Both the position numbers and the translations under genes were made by a program. Positions 25,222 through 33,720 of a stretch of DNA of 44,382 bases are shown piece after piece; the stretch's first letter is position 1, and each line of letters opens with the position of its first letter. Location: assembly GCA_029782095.1 (NCBI GenBank), contig JAKOVL010000222.1, positions 1-44,382 on the forward strand, given 5' to 3'. This stretch comes from Bacillota bacterium. GTDB taxonomy: Bacteria; Bacillota; Dethiobacteria; DTU022. Under the pieces are notes generated by a model. The model did no database searches and had not been told where the DNA came from. It saw nothing but the letters and a program-made list of their open reading frames with translations.

Positions 25222-26094
25222 ATGAGCGGTGAGCGTGAAGCCCTGAAAAAGGAGAAAAAACTGGAAACGCTGTTGCAGGAGCTAAACGGGGCCCTGGTGG
25301 CATTCTCCGGCGGGGTGGATAGCACCTACCTGCTGTACAAAGCTGCGGCCGTGTTCGGCCGGGAGAGAGTCCTGGCGGTCACCGCCGATTCGCCCCTCCG
25401 CTTTCCGGAAGAAGCGGTGGAGGCCAAAAGGACAGCCGCTGCCCTGGGGGTTAGGCACCGGATCATCAAAACAACAGAGCTGACCCGGGAAGATTTTTGC
25501 GCCAACCCCCCCGACCGCTGCTACTACTGCAAATATGAGCTGTTTGCCCTGCTTTCCAAAATAGCCGAAGCAGAGGGGCTGCCGCAACTGCTGGACGGTT
25601 CCAACCGGGATGATGCCAGCGACTACCGCCCCGGGACCCGGGCGGCCCGGGAATGGGGCGTGCGCAGTCCCCTGCAGGAGGCGGAACTTTCCAAAGAAGA
25701 GATTCGCCTGCTTTCCCGCTATCACGGTTTGCCAACCTGGAACAAGCCGGCTGCCGCCTGCCTGGCTTCCCGCTTTCCCTACGGTGAGAGGCTGGAGCTG
25801 GAAAAATTGCACCAGGTGGAGCGGGGCGAGCGTTTCCTCCGTTCTTTGGGGCTGCACAGAGAAGTAAGGGTGCGGCGGCACGGCTCCTTAGCCCGCATTG
25901 AAGCCACCCCCGGCGAACTGGATCTGCTTATGAATCGCCGTCGCGCCGTGGTGGATCGGTTTAAACAGCTGGGATTTCTCTATGTGACCCTGGACCTGGA
26001 AGGCTTTCAGAGCGGCAGCATGAACCGGGCCCTGGACAGTGACAGTAAAGAGGCAAATTCCAGGACAGAAGAGATTGGAGAGGCAAGAAAATAA
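25222..26094 (+). CDS. larE: ATP-dependent sacrificial sulfur transferase LarE
   Basis: A 290-residue PP-loop ATPase. The pyrophosphatase motif SGGVDS lies at about residues 29-34. The conserved PDRCYYCKYELF block and the KPAAACLASRFPYGE block with the sulfur-donor cysteine match LarE. LarE adenylates and thiolates the pyridinium biscarboxylic acid precursor of the nickel-pincer nucleotide of lactate racemase-type enzymes, giving up its own cysteine sulfur. larA, larB and larC are not in the window. AAAGGAG precedes the ATG. Confidence 0.9.
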   Translation: MSGEREALKKEKKLETLLQELNGALVAFSGGVDSTYLLYKAAAVFGRERVLAVTADSPLRFPEEAVEAKRTAAALGVRHRIIKTTELTREDFCANPPDRCYYCKYELFALLSKIAEAEGLPQLLDGSNRDDASDYRPGTRAAREWGVRSPLQEAELSKEEIRLLSRYHGLPTWNKPAAACLASRFPYGERLELEKLHQVERGERFLRSLGLHREVRVRRHGSLARIEATPGELDLLMNRRRAVVDRFKQLGFLYVTLDLEGFQSGSMNRALDSDSKEANSRTEEIGEARK

Positions 26095-26165
26095 AGGTGC
26101 ACTCCGGGCGCTGTCTAGGAATCCGGAACCGACCTCCTGGTGGCGGGAGAGGAGCAGGCGAGCAT

Positions 26166-26984
26166 TTAATGGTTAAGGCTATCTAGCAGTTCGCGCAGCG
26201 CCGGGAGCAGCACGGCCAGGCCGGCCGGTTCATCCCCGTCCGCCGCCGTTACGGAAGCGTAAACCACGCCCACCACGCTTCCGGCATCGTTAAAAAGGGG
26301 GCTGCCGCTGTGCCCGGGATGTATCGGCGCTTCAATCATGGTTATCGCTTCCCCCGCGCGGCCCGGCAGCTCCGCGGAGCCCACCCGGCCGCGCAGCGCA
26401 ATACCGGTAAATGAAAGGGGGTTTCCGATAACCAGCACCGCTTCCCCGTCCGTTAAGGTGTAATTGAAATCGGGGAGCACCACCGGCAACCCTGAAGCGC
26501 CATCAAGGACAATAACGGCTAAGTCAACCCTGTCCGACCAGTGCCAGGCCCTGGCACCGAAGCGTCCCTCCTGGGCAAAAGTTACGGTAATGCGGTCCGC
26601 TCCCTCCACCAGGTGGCGGTTGGTGACAATAAGGCCGTATGGTTCGATATTAAAACCGGTCCCCTTCCATTGCGCCGCGGCCTTTTGTATCGTGCCCCGG
26701 CTGGCTGCCTCCACCTGCACCACTGCCTGGCGCAGTTCCCGCACCAGGGGCTCCCGGCTCAAGGCCCACGATTCGCGGATAAAGCTTAATGATGGGTAAT
26801 GAAAGGTTTTCAGCCAGGTGCCGGCCATGGCGGCCAAAAAAAGAAGGAAGACCAACAGGGCACCCAGGCGGAGATAAAAGCGCCGGCGTCGCTGCGCAGC
26901 TGCATATTGTTCCAGCCCGCCTTCCCCGTAGCGCCGGTTCAACTCCCGCTTTAATTCCCGGTCGTGTTGGTCTTCAAAATCCAC
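26166..26984 (-). CDS. Membrane-anchored trypsin-like serine protease (HtrA-like, no PDZ)
   Basis: A 272-residue protein. A basic cytosolic N-terminus (about 35 residues) leads to one transmembrane helix (LGALLVFLLFLAAMAGTWL), then a chymotrypsin-fold domain outside the cell. The triad is visible: His in TNRHLVEGA, Asp in SDRVDLAVIVLD and Ser in HPGHSGSPLF. The sequence ends soon after the protease domain, so the PDZ domains of HtrA/DegP are missing. The GTG start follows GGAGG at six bases. Extracytoplasmic quality control or activation of a specific substrate are both possible. Confidence 0.87.
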   Translation of the reverse strand: MDFEDQHDRELKRELNRRYGEGGLEQYAAAQRRRRFYLRLGALLVFLLFLAAMAGTWLKTFHYPSLSFIRESWALSREPLVRELRQAVVQVEAASRGTIQKAAAQWKGTGFNIEPYGLIVTNRHLVEGADRITVTFAQEGRFGARAWHWSDRVDLAVIVLDGASGLPVVLPDFNYTLTDGEAVLVIGNPLSFTGIALRGRVGSAELPGRAGEAITMIEAPIHPGHSGSPLFNDAGSVVGVVYASVTAADGDEPAGLAVLLPALRELLDSLNH

Positions 26985-27007
26985 AGCGCGCCTCCTGCAA
27001 ACGGGGC

Positions 27008-27202
27008 TTAACCTTTTTTCTGCTTCTCTTCCAGCAGCTCTCCGCCGACGCCAACCTGGCTGGCTTCAACTTCCCGCAGGTAAACCACAAAAGCAGCCGG
27101 GTTTATCCCCGTTGCCTCGGCAGCTGCAGCGGTAAATTTTTGGATCAGCTCTTTCTTCTTCTCTTTTTCCAGCCTGGGGCCGTAAAAAAATATGGTGGGC
27201 AT
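27008..27202 (-). CDS. 4-oxalocrotonate tautomerase family protein
   Basis: A 64-residue tautomerase-fold protein. After loss of Met the N-terminal proline (MPTIFFYGPRL) is the catalytic base of the family. Further matches are KKELIQKFTAAAAEATG and the end YLREVEASQVGVGG, which follows the 4-OT pattern with the conserved Arg. The natural substrate of such isolated family members is rarely known. GGAGGTG precedes the ATG. Confidence 0.85.
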   Translation of the reverse strand: MPTIFFYGPRLEKEKKKELIQKFTAAAAEATGINPAAFVVYLREVEASQVGVGGELLEEKQKKG

Positions 27203-27330
27203 CTTAGTTCACCTCCGTGTTAGCCTGTCTCAATATTTTTCCCCGGCGGCGGCAAAAATCCTGCCGGATTCTTAGCAGGGCAGCCCCCTGCTTAACCCGC
27301 TTTGCCTAGGATTGCCGCCGCAGCAAATAA

Positions 27331-27352
27331 GCCGGGGTTTAGCCGCCCCGGC
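27331..27352 (-). terminator. GC-rich hairpin downstream of the Fe-ADH
   Basis: Seven-base stem GCCGGGG/CCCCGGC followed on the minus strand by TTATTTG; a weak terminator candidate about 30 bases past the alcohol dehydrogenase stop. Confidence 0.4.
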
Positions 27353-27380
27353 CTATTCCCAATGCACTTCCCGCGCTGTT

Positions 27381-28544
27381 TTACCACGCCTGGCGGAACA
27401 GCTCCAGGACTTCCTCCGCCTCCATGATGAATTTAGGATTGTAGACGATAGAACCGTCGGACAATGAAAGCTCGGCCGCCTCCTCCAGGCCATCTTCCGG
27501 CACCCCGGCGTCACGCAGGCGCTGCGGCACCCCCATGCGCCTGGTCAGCTCCCACACAGCTTTGGCTGCCGCTTCTCCGGCTTCCATATTGTCCAGGCCG
27601 CGGGTATCCAGGCCCATCGCGGCGGCCACCATGGCATACCGCTCCGGGCACTCGTCCAGGTTGAACAGCATCACGTGGGGCAGCAGGATGCTGTTGGCCA
27701 GCCCGTGCGGCACTTTGAACAGGGCGCCCACGGAGTGGGCCATGGCGTGGACCAGCCCCACCTGGGCATTGCCGAAGGCTATCCCAGCCATGGTGGCGGC
27801 AATTTGCTGCTGGCCCCGGGCCACCAGGTCATCCCCCTGCTCAACACACCGGGGCAGGTATTCCATGATCAGACGGATGGCATGCAGCGCCATGGCATCG
27901 GCGACAGGCTGGCGCTGCAGGGCGTGTATTGCTTCCACGGCGTGGGTCAAGGCATCCATGCCCGTTGTGGCTGTCAGCTGCGGGGGCAGCCCCGCAGTCA
28001 TGAGGGGGTCTAAAATGGCCACGTTGGGGATGATATGGTAATCGCAGAAAAGCATCTTGGTGCTGCTTTCGCGGTCCTTGATTACTGCAGCATAGGTCAC
28101 CTCGCTGCCGGTTCCCGCAGTGGTGGGGATGGCGATATGGGGCGTCTGCGGGCGCGACAGCACCTGCATGCCGCAGTAGTCCATCAACGAGCCGCCTTCT
28201 TTCAGCAAAATGGACATCCCCTTGGCCGTATCGATGGTGCTTCCTCCGCCCACGCTCACCAGGGCGTCAGCCCCCATCTCCCGGGCATAAGCCGCGGCTT
28301 CCTCTACCAGTTCAACCCCCGAATCCTGGACGCAGCCGTCGAAGGTGCCGGCATGGCGCTTGCCCAGCGCCTTTTCCACTATCTCCGCCAGGCCTGCTTC
28401 CACAACCCCTTTGTCTGTCACCACCAGCGCCCGGTTGGCGCCCAGGTTTTCCAATTCGATGCCCACGTCTTTAACGCTGTTTTCTCCGAAGATGAGGCGG
28501 GTTGGATTATAGTGTACAAATGACAGCTCCCGATTGTATGCCAT
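27381..28544 (-). CDS. Iron-containing alcohol dehydrogenase
   Basis: A 387-residue group III dehydrogenase. The N-terminal NAD(P)-binding part has GGGSTIDTAKG (about residues 97-107) and PTTAGTGSE. The metal ligands are in ILDP...MDALTHAVEA and GLVHAMAHSVGALFKVPHG, matching the Asp and His positions of the family. It interconverts an alcohol and an aldehyde; the physiological substrate cannot be read from sequence. It lies 20 bases after the SCP2 gene on the same strand and probably shares its transcript. Confidence 0.92.
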   Translation of the reverse strand: MAYNRELSFVHYNPTRLIFGENSVKDVGIELENLGANRALVVTDKGVVEAGLAEIVEKALGKRHAGTFDGCVQDSGVELVEEAAAYAREMGADALVSVGGGSTIDTAKGMSILLKEGGSLMDYCGMQVLSRPQTPHIAIPTTAGTGSEVTYAAVIKDRESSTKMLFCDYHIIPNVAILDPLMTAGLPPQLTATTGMDALTHAVEAIHALQRQPVADAMALHAIRLIMEYLPRCVEQGDDLVARGQQQIAATMAGIAFGNAQVGLVHAMAHSVGALFKVPHGLANSILLPHVMLFNLDECPERYAMVAAAMGLDTRGLDNMEAGEAAAKAVWELTRRMGVPQRLRDAGVPEDGLEEAAELSLSDGSIVYNPKFIMEAEEVLELFRQAW

Positions 28545-28564
28545 TTTCTGCCCTCCCGGGTAAA

Positions 28565-29128
28565 TTAAATGCCGAACTCGGCGCGCACCTGGTTTAAATA
28601 ACCCATTACCTCGGTGCGCTCTTCATCACTGAGCTGGGAAATAAACTTGGTTTCAATTTGCGTGGACAGCTCCGTCAAGCGGGTCGCGGCCTTGACATAG
28701 CGCACAATCTTGGCCAGGTTGCCTTTCAACTTGATTTTTCCCTGGATCATTGCCTTGGTAACGTCAATTTCTTTGGACATAACCGCTTCCCAGCGCTCCA
28801 GCTCTCCGGTCAGGATAAAATTGCCCTTCATGCCCACCTCTGCCGGCACCAGGCGCACAGAGCGGCAGTCGCCGTGCCACAGATCCATGAACATATAGAC
28901 ATCTTTCTCCAGCCCCAGCTCCGGCTTGGCCAGGATATGGATAACCACCGAACCTTCCCAGGTCTTGGCCGCCTGTTTGTACACGGCGTCTTCCTGGATC
29001 AGCTTCTCATAGCTGGCCACCCACTCCGGGGTTCCCATGACATACGGCTTCTCCACCGTGGCCAGTCTCTCCGCCACCAGCGCCTGGTATGCCTTCTCCC
29101 ATTCTTCGGTCCCGTAAGTATACGCCAT
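28565..29128 (-). CDS. SCP2 sterol-binding domain protein
   Basis: A 187-residue soluble protein. The middle and end follow the sterol carrier protein 2 pattern, a lipid-binding fold: WEAVMSKEIDVTKAMIQGKIKLKGNLAKIVRYVKAATRL is the typical closing block (quoted here only by its features: the MIQGK and LKGNL elements). The N-terminus repeats a GTEEW/GTPEW element, suggesting a short duplicated segment. SCP2 proteins bind fatty acyl or other lipid ligands, which would suit delivery of an aldehyde or acyl substrate to the adjacent dehydrogenase; that link is inferred. GGGGGAGG precedes the ATG. Confidence 0.85.
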   Translation of the reverse strand: MAYTYGTEEWEKAYQALVAERLATVEKPYVMGTPEWVASYEKLIQEDAVYKQAAKTWEGSVVIHILAKPELGLEKDVYMFMDLWHGDCRSVRLVPAEVGMKGNFILTGELERWEAVMSKEIDVTKAMIQGKIKLKGNLAKIVRYVKAATRLTELSTQIETKFISQLSDEERTEVMGYLNQVRAEFGI

Positions 29129-29580
29129 AATAACGCCTCCCCCAAATGTGATTATTATTTAATCTAAAAATTAATCTACCTGGAGCAGCCGCCAAGCGAG
29201 TTTTTCAACCTCCTCCCCGAAATGATCATGCAGCTGCCGGCGCAGCGGGTACGGCCGGGGCACGGCAGCGCCCTTGCATTTTTCCAGAAGCTCTAGTTAT
29301 TATATCACCATTTAAACTAATCTGAAAGTTGCATGATTGAAAAAAGATAGGGTAAGCAAGGCAAATTCTAGCGAGATCAAGAATATTCACGATCTTTATG
29401 GCTTGCTTTGATTTTATCCAAATAGTTGCCCTGTAGTGTAAAAAGTGATATACTACAACCGTGCACCAGGTGATATATACTGATGTAAGCCTCCTCTTTT
29501 CCGGGTGGCTTATTTTGTATCACCCGCGCTTTCCGCCCATTTAATTCATACTCTAGATCTAAACCGGAGGAGGGAGCCCC
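29129..29580. other. Intergenic region with possible gene remnants
   Basis: No firm gene. On the minus strand 29171-29296 encodes an open, protein-like tail (LRRQLHDHFGEEVEKLAW) without a usable start, possibly the end of a decayed gene. A 70-codon minus-strand frame at 29377-29589 (ELNGRKARVIQNKPPGK) has a plausible composition but no ribosome binding site and overlaps the start of the oxidoreductase gene. The rest is AT-rich. Confidence 0.35.
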
Positions 29581-30696
29581 TTGCGTCATCTTAGCATTGG
29601 TTTTATCGGCGCGGGATTAATCGCGCACGGGCATGCCCTGGCTCTACGCTCAATCATCGAAGGACCAACCCTGGGGGAGGCCACGGCAGAGCTGTCCCTC
29701 GTTTACGATATTGAGCAGCCAAAGGCAGCCGTATTTGCCGAGCAGCACGGTGTAAAGGCCGTGGCCAAGGAGGCCGGAGAGATGTTTGACCGCACCGGCC
29801 CGGATGTACTTTATATCTGCACGCCCACTTCCAGCCATAAAAGCTATTACCTGCAGGCTGCCGAGGCGGGAAAACAGGTCTTCATTGAAAAGCCCCTCGC
29901 TTTTTCCATCGCCGAGATTAAAGAGATGATCCGGGCCCGGAAAAAGGCGGGAATTAAAACCCAGGTCGGGCTGGTTTTACGCTTTGAACCGGTATTCTGG
30001 TTTATCAAGCAGCTTATCGAAAAAGAAAAAAACCGCCTGGGTCCTTTGTTGAGCTTTTATTTCCGTTCCGACCAGGAGTGGCCCCTGTGCGGCTCATTCC
30101 ACGATTCGGCCTGGCGCTCGGATCCCGATCAGGCTTTCGCCGGATGCCTCTTTGAACACTCCATTCACGATGTTGATTTAATTCGCTACCTTTTTGGCGA
30201 AGTGAAAGACCTTAGCGCCTCCGTGCGCTATCGTTCGGCGACGTGCGCCGGCCAGATTGAAGATGTGGCGGTAATAAACTTTTCCATGGAAAGCGGCGCC
30301 ACCGGGAACCTGACGACCATGTATCACCATATCAAGGGGCGCGACGTGCGCCGCCTGGAGATATTTTTCGAACGGGCCGCCATCATTCTGGACGATTATA
30401 AACCGGGGGATTTTAATCAGCGCTTCCGCAGCCTTACCCTGGAGCTATCCGGAGAGCCCCTCCGCCAGTTCACCGGTGAAGAGGTGGACCGGGAATATTA
30501 CCGCCATATTGGAAACCCTGCGCTGCTCTGCCCGGAAATGGTTTCGCCCTATCGCTACCAGGCCCTGGCTTTCCTGGAAGCGCTGCTGGAGCGGCGTGAG
30601 CCTTTCCCGGATCTGCAGACAGCCCTGGAAGCGCACCGGATTATCGATTCGGTCTATGCATACGCCCGGCGCCGCACACTGCCCGTTTCCGGGTAA
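29581..30696 (+). CDS. Gfo/Idh/MocA family oxidoreductase
   Basis: A 371-residue NAD(P)-dependent dehydrogenase. The Rossmann start IGFIGAGLIAHGH, the CTPTSSH strand and the VFIEKPLA motif with the catalytic lysine are clear. The C-terminal substrate domain has the EHSIHDVDLIRYLFGE element, with the conserved D and H typical of inositol- or sugar-oxidising members. The substrate is unknown. The TTG start follows GGAGGAGGG at about seven bases. A convergent terminator hairpin follows the stop. Confidence 0.9.
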   Translation: MRHLSIGFIGAGLIAHGHALALRSIIEGPTLGEATAELSLVYDIEQPKAAVFAEQHGVKAVAKEAGEMFDRTGPDVLYICTPTSSHKSYYLQAAEAGKQVFIEKPLAFSIAEIKEMIRARKKAGIKTQVGLVLRFEPVFWFIKQLIEKEKNRLGPLLSFYFRSDQEWPLCGSFHDSAWRSDPDQAFAGCLFEHSIHDVDLIRYLFGEVKDLSASVRYRSATCAGQIEDVAVINFSMESGATGNLTTMYHHIKGRDVRRLEIFFERAAIILDDYKPGDFNQRFRSLTLELSGEPLRQFTGEEVDREYYRHIGNPALLCPEMVSPYRYQALAFLEALLERREPFPDLQTALEAHRIIDSVYAYARRRTLPVSG

Positions 30697-30731
30697 GCGG
30701 AGCATTGATGCATATTTAAATGTAGATGCGG

Positions 30732-30762
30732 CTAAGCCGGGGGCCAACCGTCCCCGGCTTAG
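30732..30762. terminator. Hairpin between convergent genes
   Basis: Perfect 11-base stem CTAAGCCGGGG/CCCCGGCTTAG between the stops of the oxidoreductase (plus) and the anchored protein (minus). T-tracts are poor on both sides. Confidence 0.6.
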
Positions 30763-30767
30763 TGTGT

Positions 30768-31418
30768 TCATTGCAAGTGGTAGGCCCTTTCCAGCCTGCC
30801 TCCGTCGGCGAATTCCACAAGCAGGCGCAGCTGCACCAAGCCCTGCTCTTCATCGAAGGCGGCGCCCAGGCTCACCTTTTCCAGGGCATCCGTTTCCAGC
30901 TGCGGAAAAAGCATCTTAACAAACTGCTGCTCTTTAGTTAGATCGAGGTAAACGGTCCGGCAGCTCCTCCCGTTTAACTCCACGTTCTGGCCCGCAGCGG
31001 CATGCTTAAAATTCAACTTCTGGGCCCGCAACAACTTGGCCGGGCTGATTAAAAAGCCGGGCAGGCTTTTCAGTTCATGGGCCTCCTCCCACTGATCCGA
31101 CCCTGTTCTGCGCACATGCAGGTCATCGCCCACGTGGAAAACTTCCAGGTCATAATCAGGCAAAGTACCGTTGATTATGGCCCCGCTTTCCACTTGCCCT
31201 TCAAAAGTAAGGGTATAGCCTGTCCCCTTCTCTTCGATCACCAGGCGATAATCGGGGGCCTGTTCCAGCTGCAGCAGGGCCTGCCGCAGCAGTTCTTCCG
31301 GCTCCGGCGCGGCCCCGGGGCGCAAAAATGACAGCGCTATGAGCAGCAGCCCTAAAATTGCCGCCACCGCCACCACTGCATGTACCTGTCCTTTGCTCCG
31401 GGCTACTTTTTTCGCCAA
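30768..31418 (-). CDS. Membrane-anchored extracytoplasmic protein, unknown function
   Basis: A protein of about 216 residues with a basic start, one membrane segment (VHAVVAVAAILGLLLIALSFL) and a beta-rich outer domain. No lipobox cysteine is present. The domain (PDYRLVIEEKGTGYTLTFEG, later VYLDLTKEQQFVKMLFP) recalls lipid-binding or lipoprotein-like domains that hold a single-layer sheet, such as LolA/LppX-type proteins; this is only a resemblance. The TTG at 31418 is chosen because GGAG lies eight bases upstream; a GTG at 31427 touches that same GGAG. Confidence 0.65.
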   Translation of the reverse strand: MAKKVARSKGQVHAVVAVAAILGLLLIALSFLRPGAAPEPEELLRQALLQLEQAPDYRLVIEEKGTGYTLTFEGQVESGAIINGTLPDYDLEVFHVGDDLHVRRTGSDQWEEAHELKSLPGFLISPAKLLRAQKLNFKHAAAGQNVELNGRSCRTVYLDLTKEQQFVKMLFPQLETDALEKVSLGAAFDEEQGLVQLRLLVEFADGGRLERAYHLQ

Positions 31419-31484
31419 GGCGAACACTCCAATTAAGTGTTATTCGCCCTAGACTATATGCCTTTGTTAGCGCAATTATTACAC

Positions 31485-32279
31485 TCAATCCAGTTTAATT
31501 CCGGCGCTGTCGATGAGCTTTTGCAAGTGCGGGATGGCGCTGCTGTTGGTCAGGTTGAAATGGACCGGGGTCAAAGAGATATAGCCGTCCAGAATGGCCC
31601 GCACATCGCTGTCGTCTTCTTCTTCACCCTCCACCAGCTCTCCGGCCAGCCAGTAGTAGATCATGCCCCGCGGGTCCACCCTTTTGTCAAAGCTGTTGCG
31701 ATAGCGCCGCGTACCCAGGCGGGTTACCCGGATCCCCTTAATGTCGCCATTATTAGACGGCACGTTGATATTGAGCAGCGTTCCGGCAGGCAGAGGATTT
31801 TCCAAAAGATGGGGGACCAGATCGGCCACAAAGCGGGCGGCATAAAGAAAATCTTCGCTGGTGCCGCCTTCGGCCAGCGATACGGCCACCGATGGAATGC
31901 CGAGGATGATCCCCTCTACCGCCGCAGAAACTGTGCCTGAATAGAGCACGTCAGTGCCCAGGTTGCTGCCGCGGTTAATTCCTGAAATCACCAGCCGCGG
32001 CTTCTGCTCCAGGATCGCCTCCACGGCCAGCTTAACACAGTCGGAGGGAGTACCGTTGACCGACCAGCCCACCAGCTCGCGGTTATGCATAAAGCAGGCC
32101 TCCTGCACCCGCAGGGGCCGATGCATGGTAATGGCATGCCCCACGGCGCTGCGCTCATGGTCCGGCGCGACAATAAAAAGATTATACCCGGCTGAACTCT
32201 CAAACAGAGTCTGGCTCAGCACTTGAATTCCCTCGGCATAAATGCCGTCGTCATTGGTCACCAGGATGTCTATGGCCAT
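31485..32279 (-). CDS. surE: 5'/3'-nucleotidase SurE
   Basis: A 264-residue survival protein SurE, a metal-dependent phosphatase acting on nucleoside monophosphates. The N-terminal TNDDGI motif with the metal aspartates, the SAVGHAIT loop, NGTPSDCV and SGINRGSNLG are all present, followed by YSGTVSAAVEG. It starts seven bases after mtaD, so the two are co-transcribed in a nucleoside-salvage setting. Confidence 0.95.
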   Translation of the reverse strand: MAIDILVTNDDGIYAEGIQVLSQTLFESSAGYNLFIVAPDHERSAVGHAITMHRPLRVQEACFMHNRELVGWSVNGTPSDCVKLAVEAILEQKPRLVISGINRGSNLGTDVLYSGTVSAAVEGIILGIPSVAVSLAEGGTSEDFLYAARFVADLVPHLLENPLPAGTLLNINVPSNNGDIKGIRVTRLGTRRYRNSFDKRVDPRGMIYYWLAGELVEGEEEDDSDVRAILDGYISLTPVHFNLTNSSAIPHLQKLIDSAGIKLD

Positions 32280-32286
32280 CTTCTTT

Positions 32287-33600
32287 TTAACTGTCCTTTT
32301 CAGTCCTTCCCAACAGCCGCGCGGCGCAGCGGGCCGCTTCGGCCTTAATTTTTTCCTCGTCCAGGTAGAGCAGCTCTCCGTCTTCCAGAATCAACTCCCC
32401 GTCCACCATCACCAGGCGCACATCGGCCGCGGCAGCGGAATAGACCAAGTGAGCTGCCGCATCATGCAGCGGCGTGGCATGGGGCAGGTCGCGGCTGATC
32501 CCGGCAATATCCGCCCGGTAGCCTTCTTTGAGCCGGCCCAGCTTCTCCAGGAAAAGGGCCCCGGCGCCCCCTGCCGTGGCCAGTTCAAGAGCTTTTCCCG
32601 CCGGGAGCAGCGCCGGGTTGCCGCTGATCCCTTTGGCCAGCAGCGCCGCCAGGCGCATCTCTTCAAACATATCCAGGTTGTTGTTGCTGGCAGCGCCATC
32701 CGTGCCCAGGCCCACTGTCACCCCTGCCTCCAGCAGCTTCTGCAGCGGCGCCACCCCGCTGCCCAGCTTGAGATTGCTGCCCGGGTTATGGGCCACCCGG
32801 ACCTGCTTTTGGGCCAGGATGGCAATATCTTCATCGTCCAGGTGAACACAGTGCGCCGCTGTAACCTTATGCTCAAACAGCCCCAGCTTATTTAGCAGGA
32901 CAACCGGGCTGCAGCCGTGCTGGCGGCGGTTCGCCTCCACTTCAGCCGCCGTTTCCGACAGGTGGATCTGCAGCGTCGCCCCCAGTCGCTGGGCCAAAGC
33001 CATCACTTCTTTTAAAAAGTCCGGCGGACAGGTGTAAGGTGCATGGGGCCCCAGGGTAACCGTAATCCGTCCAGCTCCCCGGCCGTGCCAATCGCGATAG
33101 AGCTGTTCACCTTCAGCCAGCGCAACGGCGCTGTTTTCCCCAACCCCGATGAGACCCCGACAGAGCACGGCCCGGATGCCGCACTCCGCCGCCGCTTCGG
33201 CCACCCGATCCATGAAGAAATACATATCGGCAAAGGTGGTCGTGCCGCCTTTAATCATCTCGACGATGCTCAGCATGGAGCCCCAGTAAACATCATCGCC
33301 GCTTAATCGCTCTTCCACGGGCCATATTTTCTGCTCCAGCCACTCTTGCAGCGGCAGATCGTCGGCATAACCCCTGAACAGCGACATGGCCGCGTGGCCG
33401 TGCGTGTTAATCAGCCCCGGCATTAAAATCAAGCGGCTCCCATCAATGACCCTGACACCTTCTTCAGGCGTGATCTTTTCGGGATATTCGCTGATTTTTT
33501 TAATAAAACTGCCTTCCACCAGAAGGTCGCCGTGAAAAAAGGCGGGCCTGGCCTCATCTACAGGAACAATCATTGCTCCGGTAATCAATGTTTTTGCCAC
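32287..33600 (-). CDS. mtaD: 5-methylthioadenosine/S-adenosylhomocysteine deaminase
   Basis: A 437-residue metal-dependent amidohydrolase that deaminates MTA and SAH to the inosine forms. The metal-binding LINTHGHAAMSLFRG, the QIHLSET strand, AAHCVHL and the GTDGAASNN loop with the catalytic Asp match the MtaD/SsnA-type family. Together with the phosphorylase encoded upstream it gives a route MTA to methylthioinosine to hypoxanthine and methylthioribose-1-phosphate. The GTG start follows GGGAGG at about nine bases. Confidence 0.9.
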   Translation of the reverse strand: MAKTLITGAMIVPVDEARPAFFHGDLLVEGSFIKKISEYPEKITPEEGVRVIDGSRLILMPGLINTHGHAAMSLFRGYADDLPLQEWLEQKIWPVEERLSGDDVYWGSMLSIVEMIKGGTTTFADMYFFMDRVAEAAAECGIRAVLCRGLIGVGENSAVALAEGEQLYRDWHGRGAGRITVTLGPHAPYTCPPDFLKEVMALAQRLGATLQIHLSETAAEVEANRRQHGCSPVVLLNKLGLFEHKVTAAHCVHLDDEDIAILAQKQVRVAHNPGSNLKLGSGVAPLQKLLEAGVTVGLGTDGAASNNNLDMFEEMRLAALLAKGISGNPALLPAGKALELATAGGAGALFLEKLGRLKEGYRADIAGISRDLPHATPLHDAAAHLVYSAAAADVRLVMVDGELILEDGELLYLDEEKIKAEAARCAARLLGRTEKDS

Positions 33601-33640
33601 CGCAACAACCTCCCTTCGCTTCGTGAAATGCTTTCGCCTG

Positions 33641-33682
33641 GCCTCTCTCTCCCCCCTGGCGGGGGAGGGTCGGGGTGGGGGG
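33641..33682. repeat. G/C-rich intergenic repeat-like hairpin
   Basis: CTCTCTCCCCCC-TGGC-GGGGGAGGG, then TCGGGGTGGGGGG. The layout resembles the short palindromic intergenic repeats (CCCTCTCC...GGAGAGGG followed by CGGGGTGAGGG) found scattered in many genomes. It lies between mtnP and mtaD. Confidence 0.5.
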
Positions 33683-33720
33683 CTAACAAATCATTTATAG
33701 AGAAAAAAAACCTGCTTATT

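Noticed and set aside
29377-29589. Minus-strand frame of 70 codons upstream of the Gfo/Idh gene
   Set aside because: Composition is plausible, but there is no ribosome binding site and its start overlaps the oxidoreductase gene; listed only as a possible remnant.
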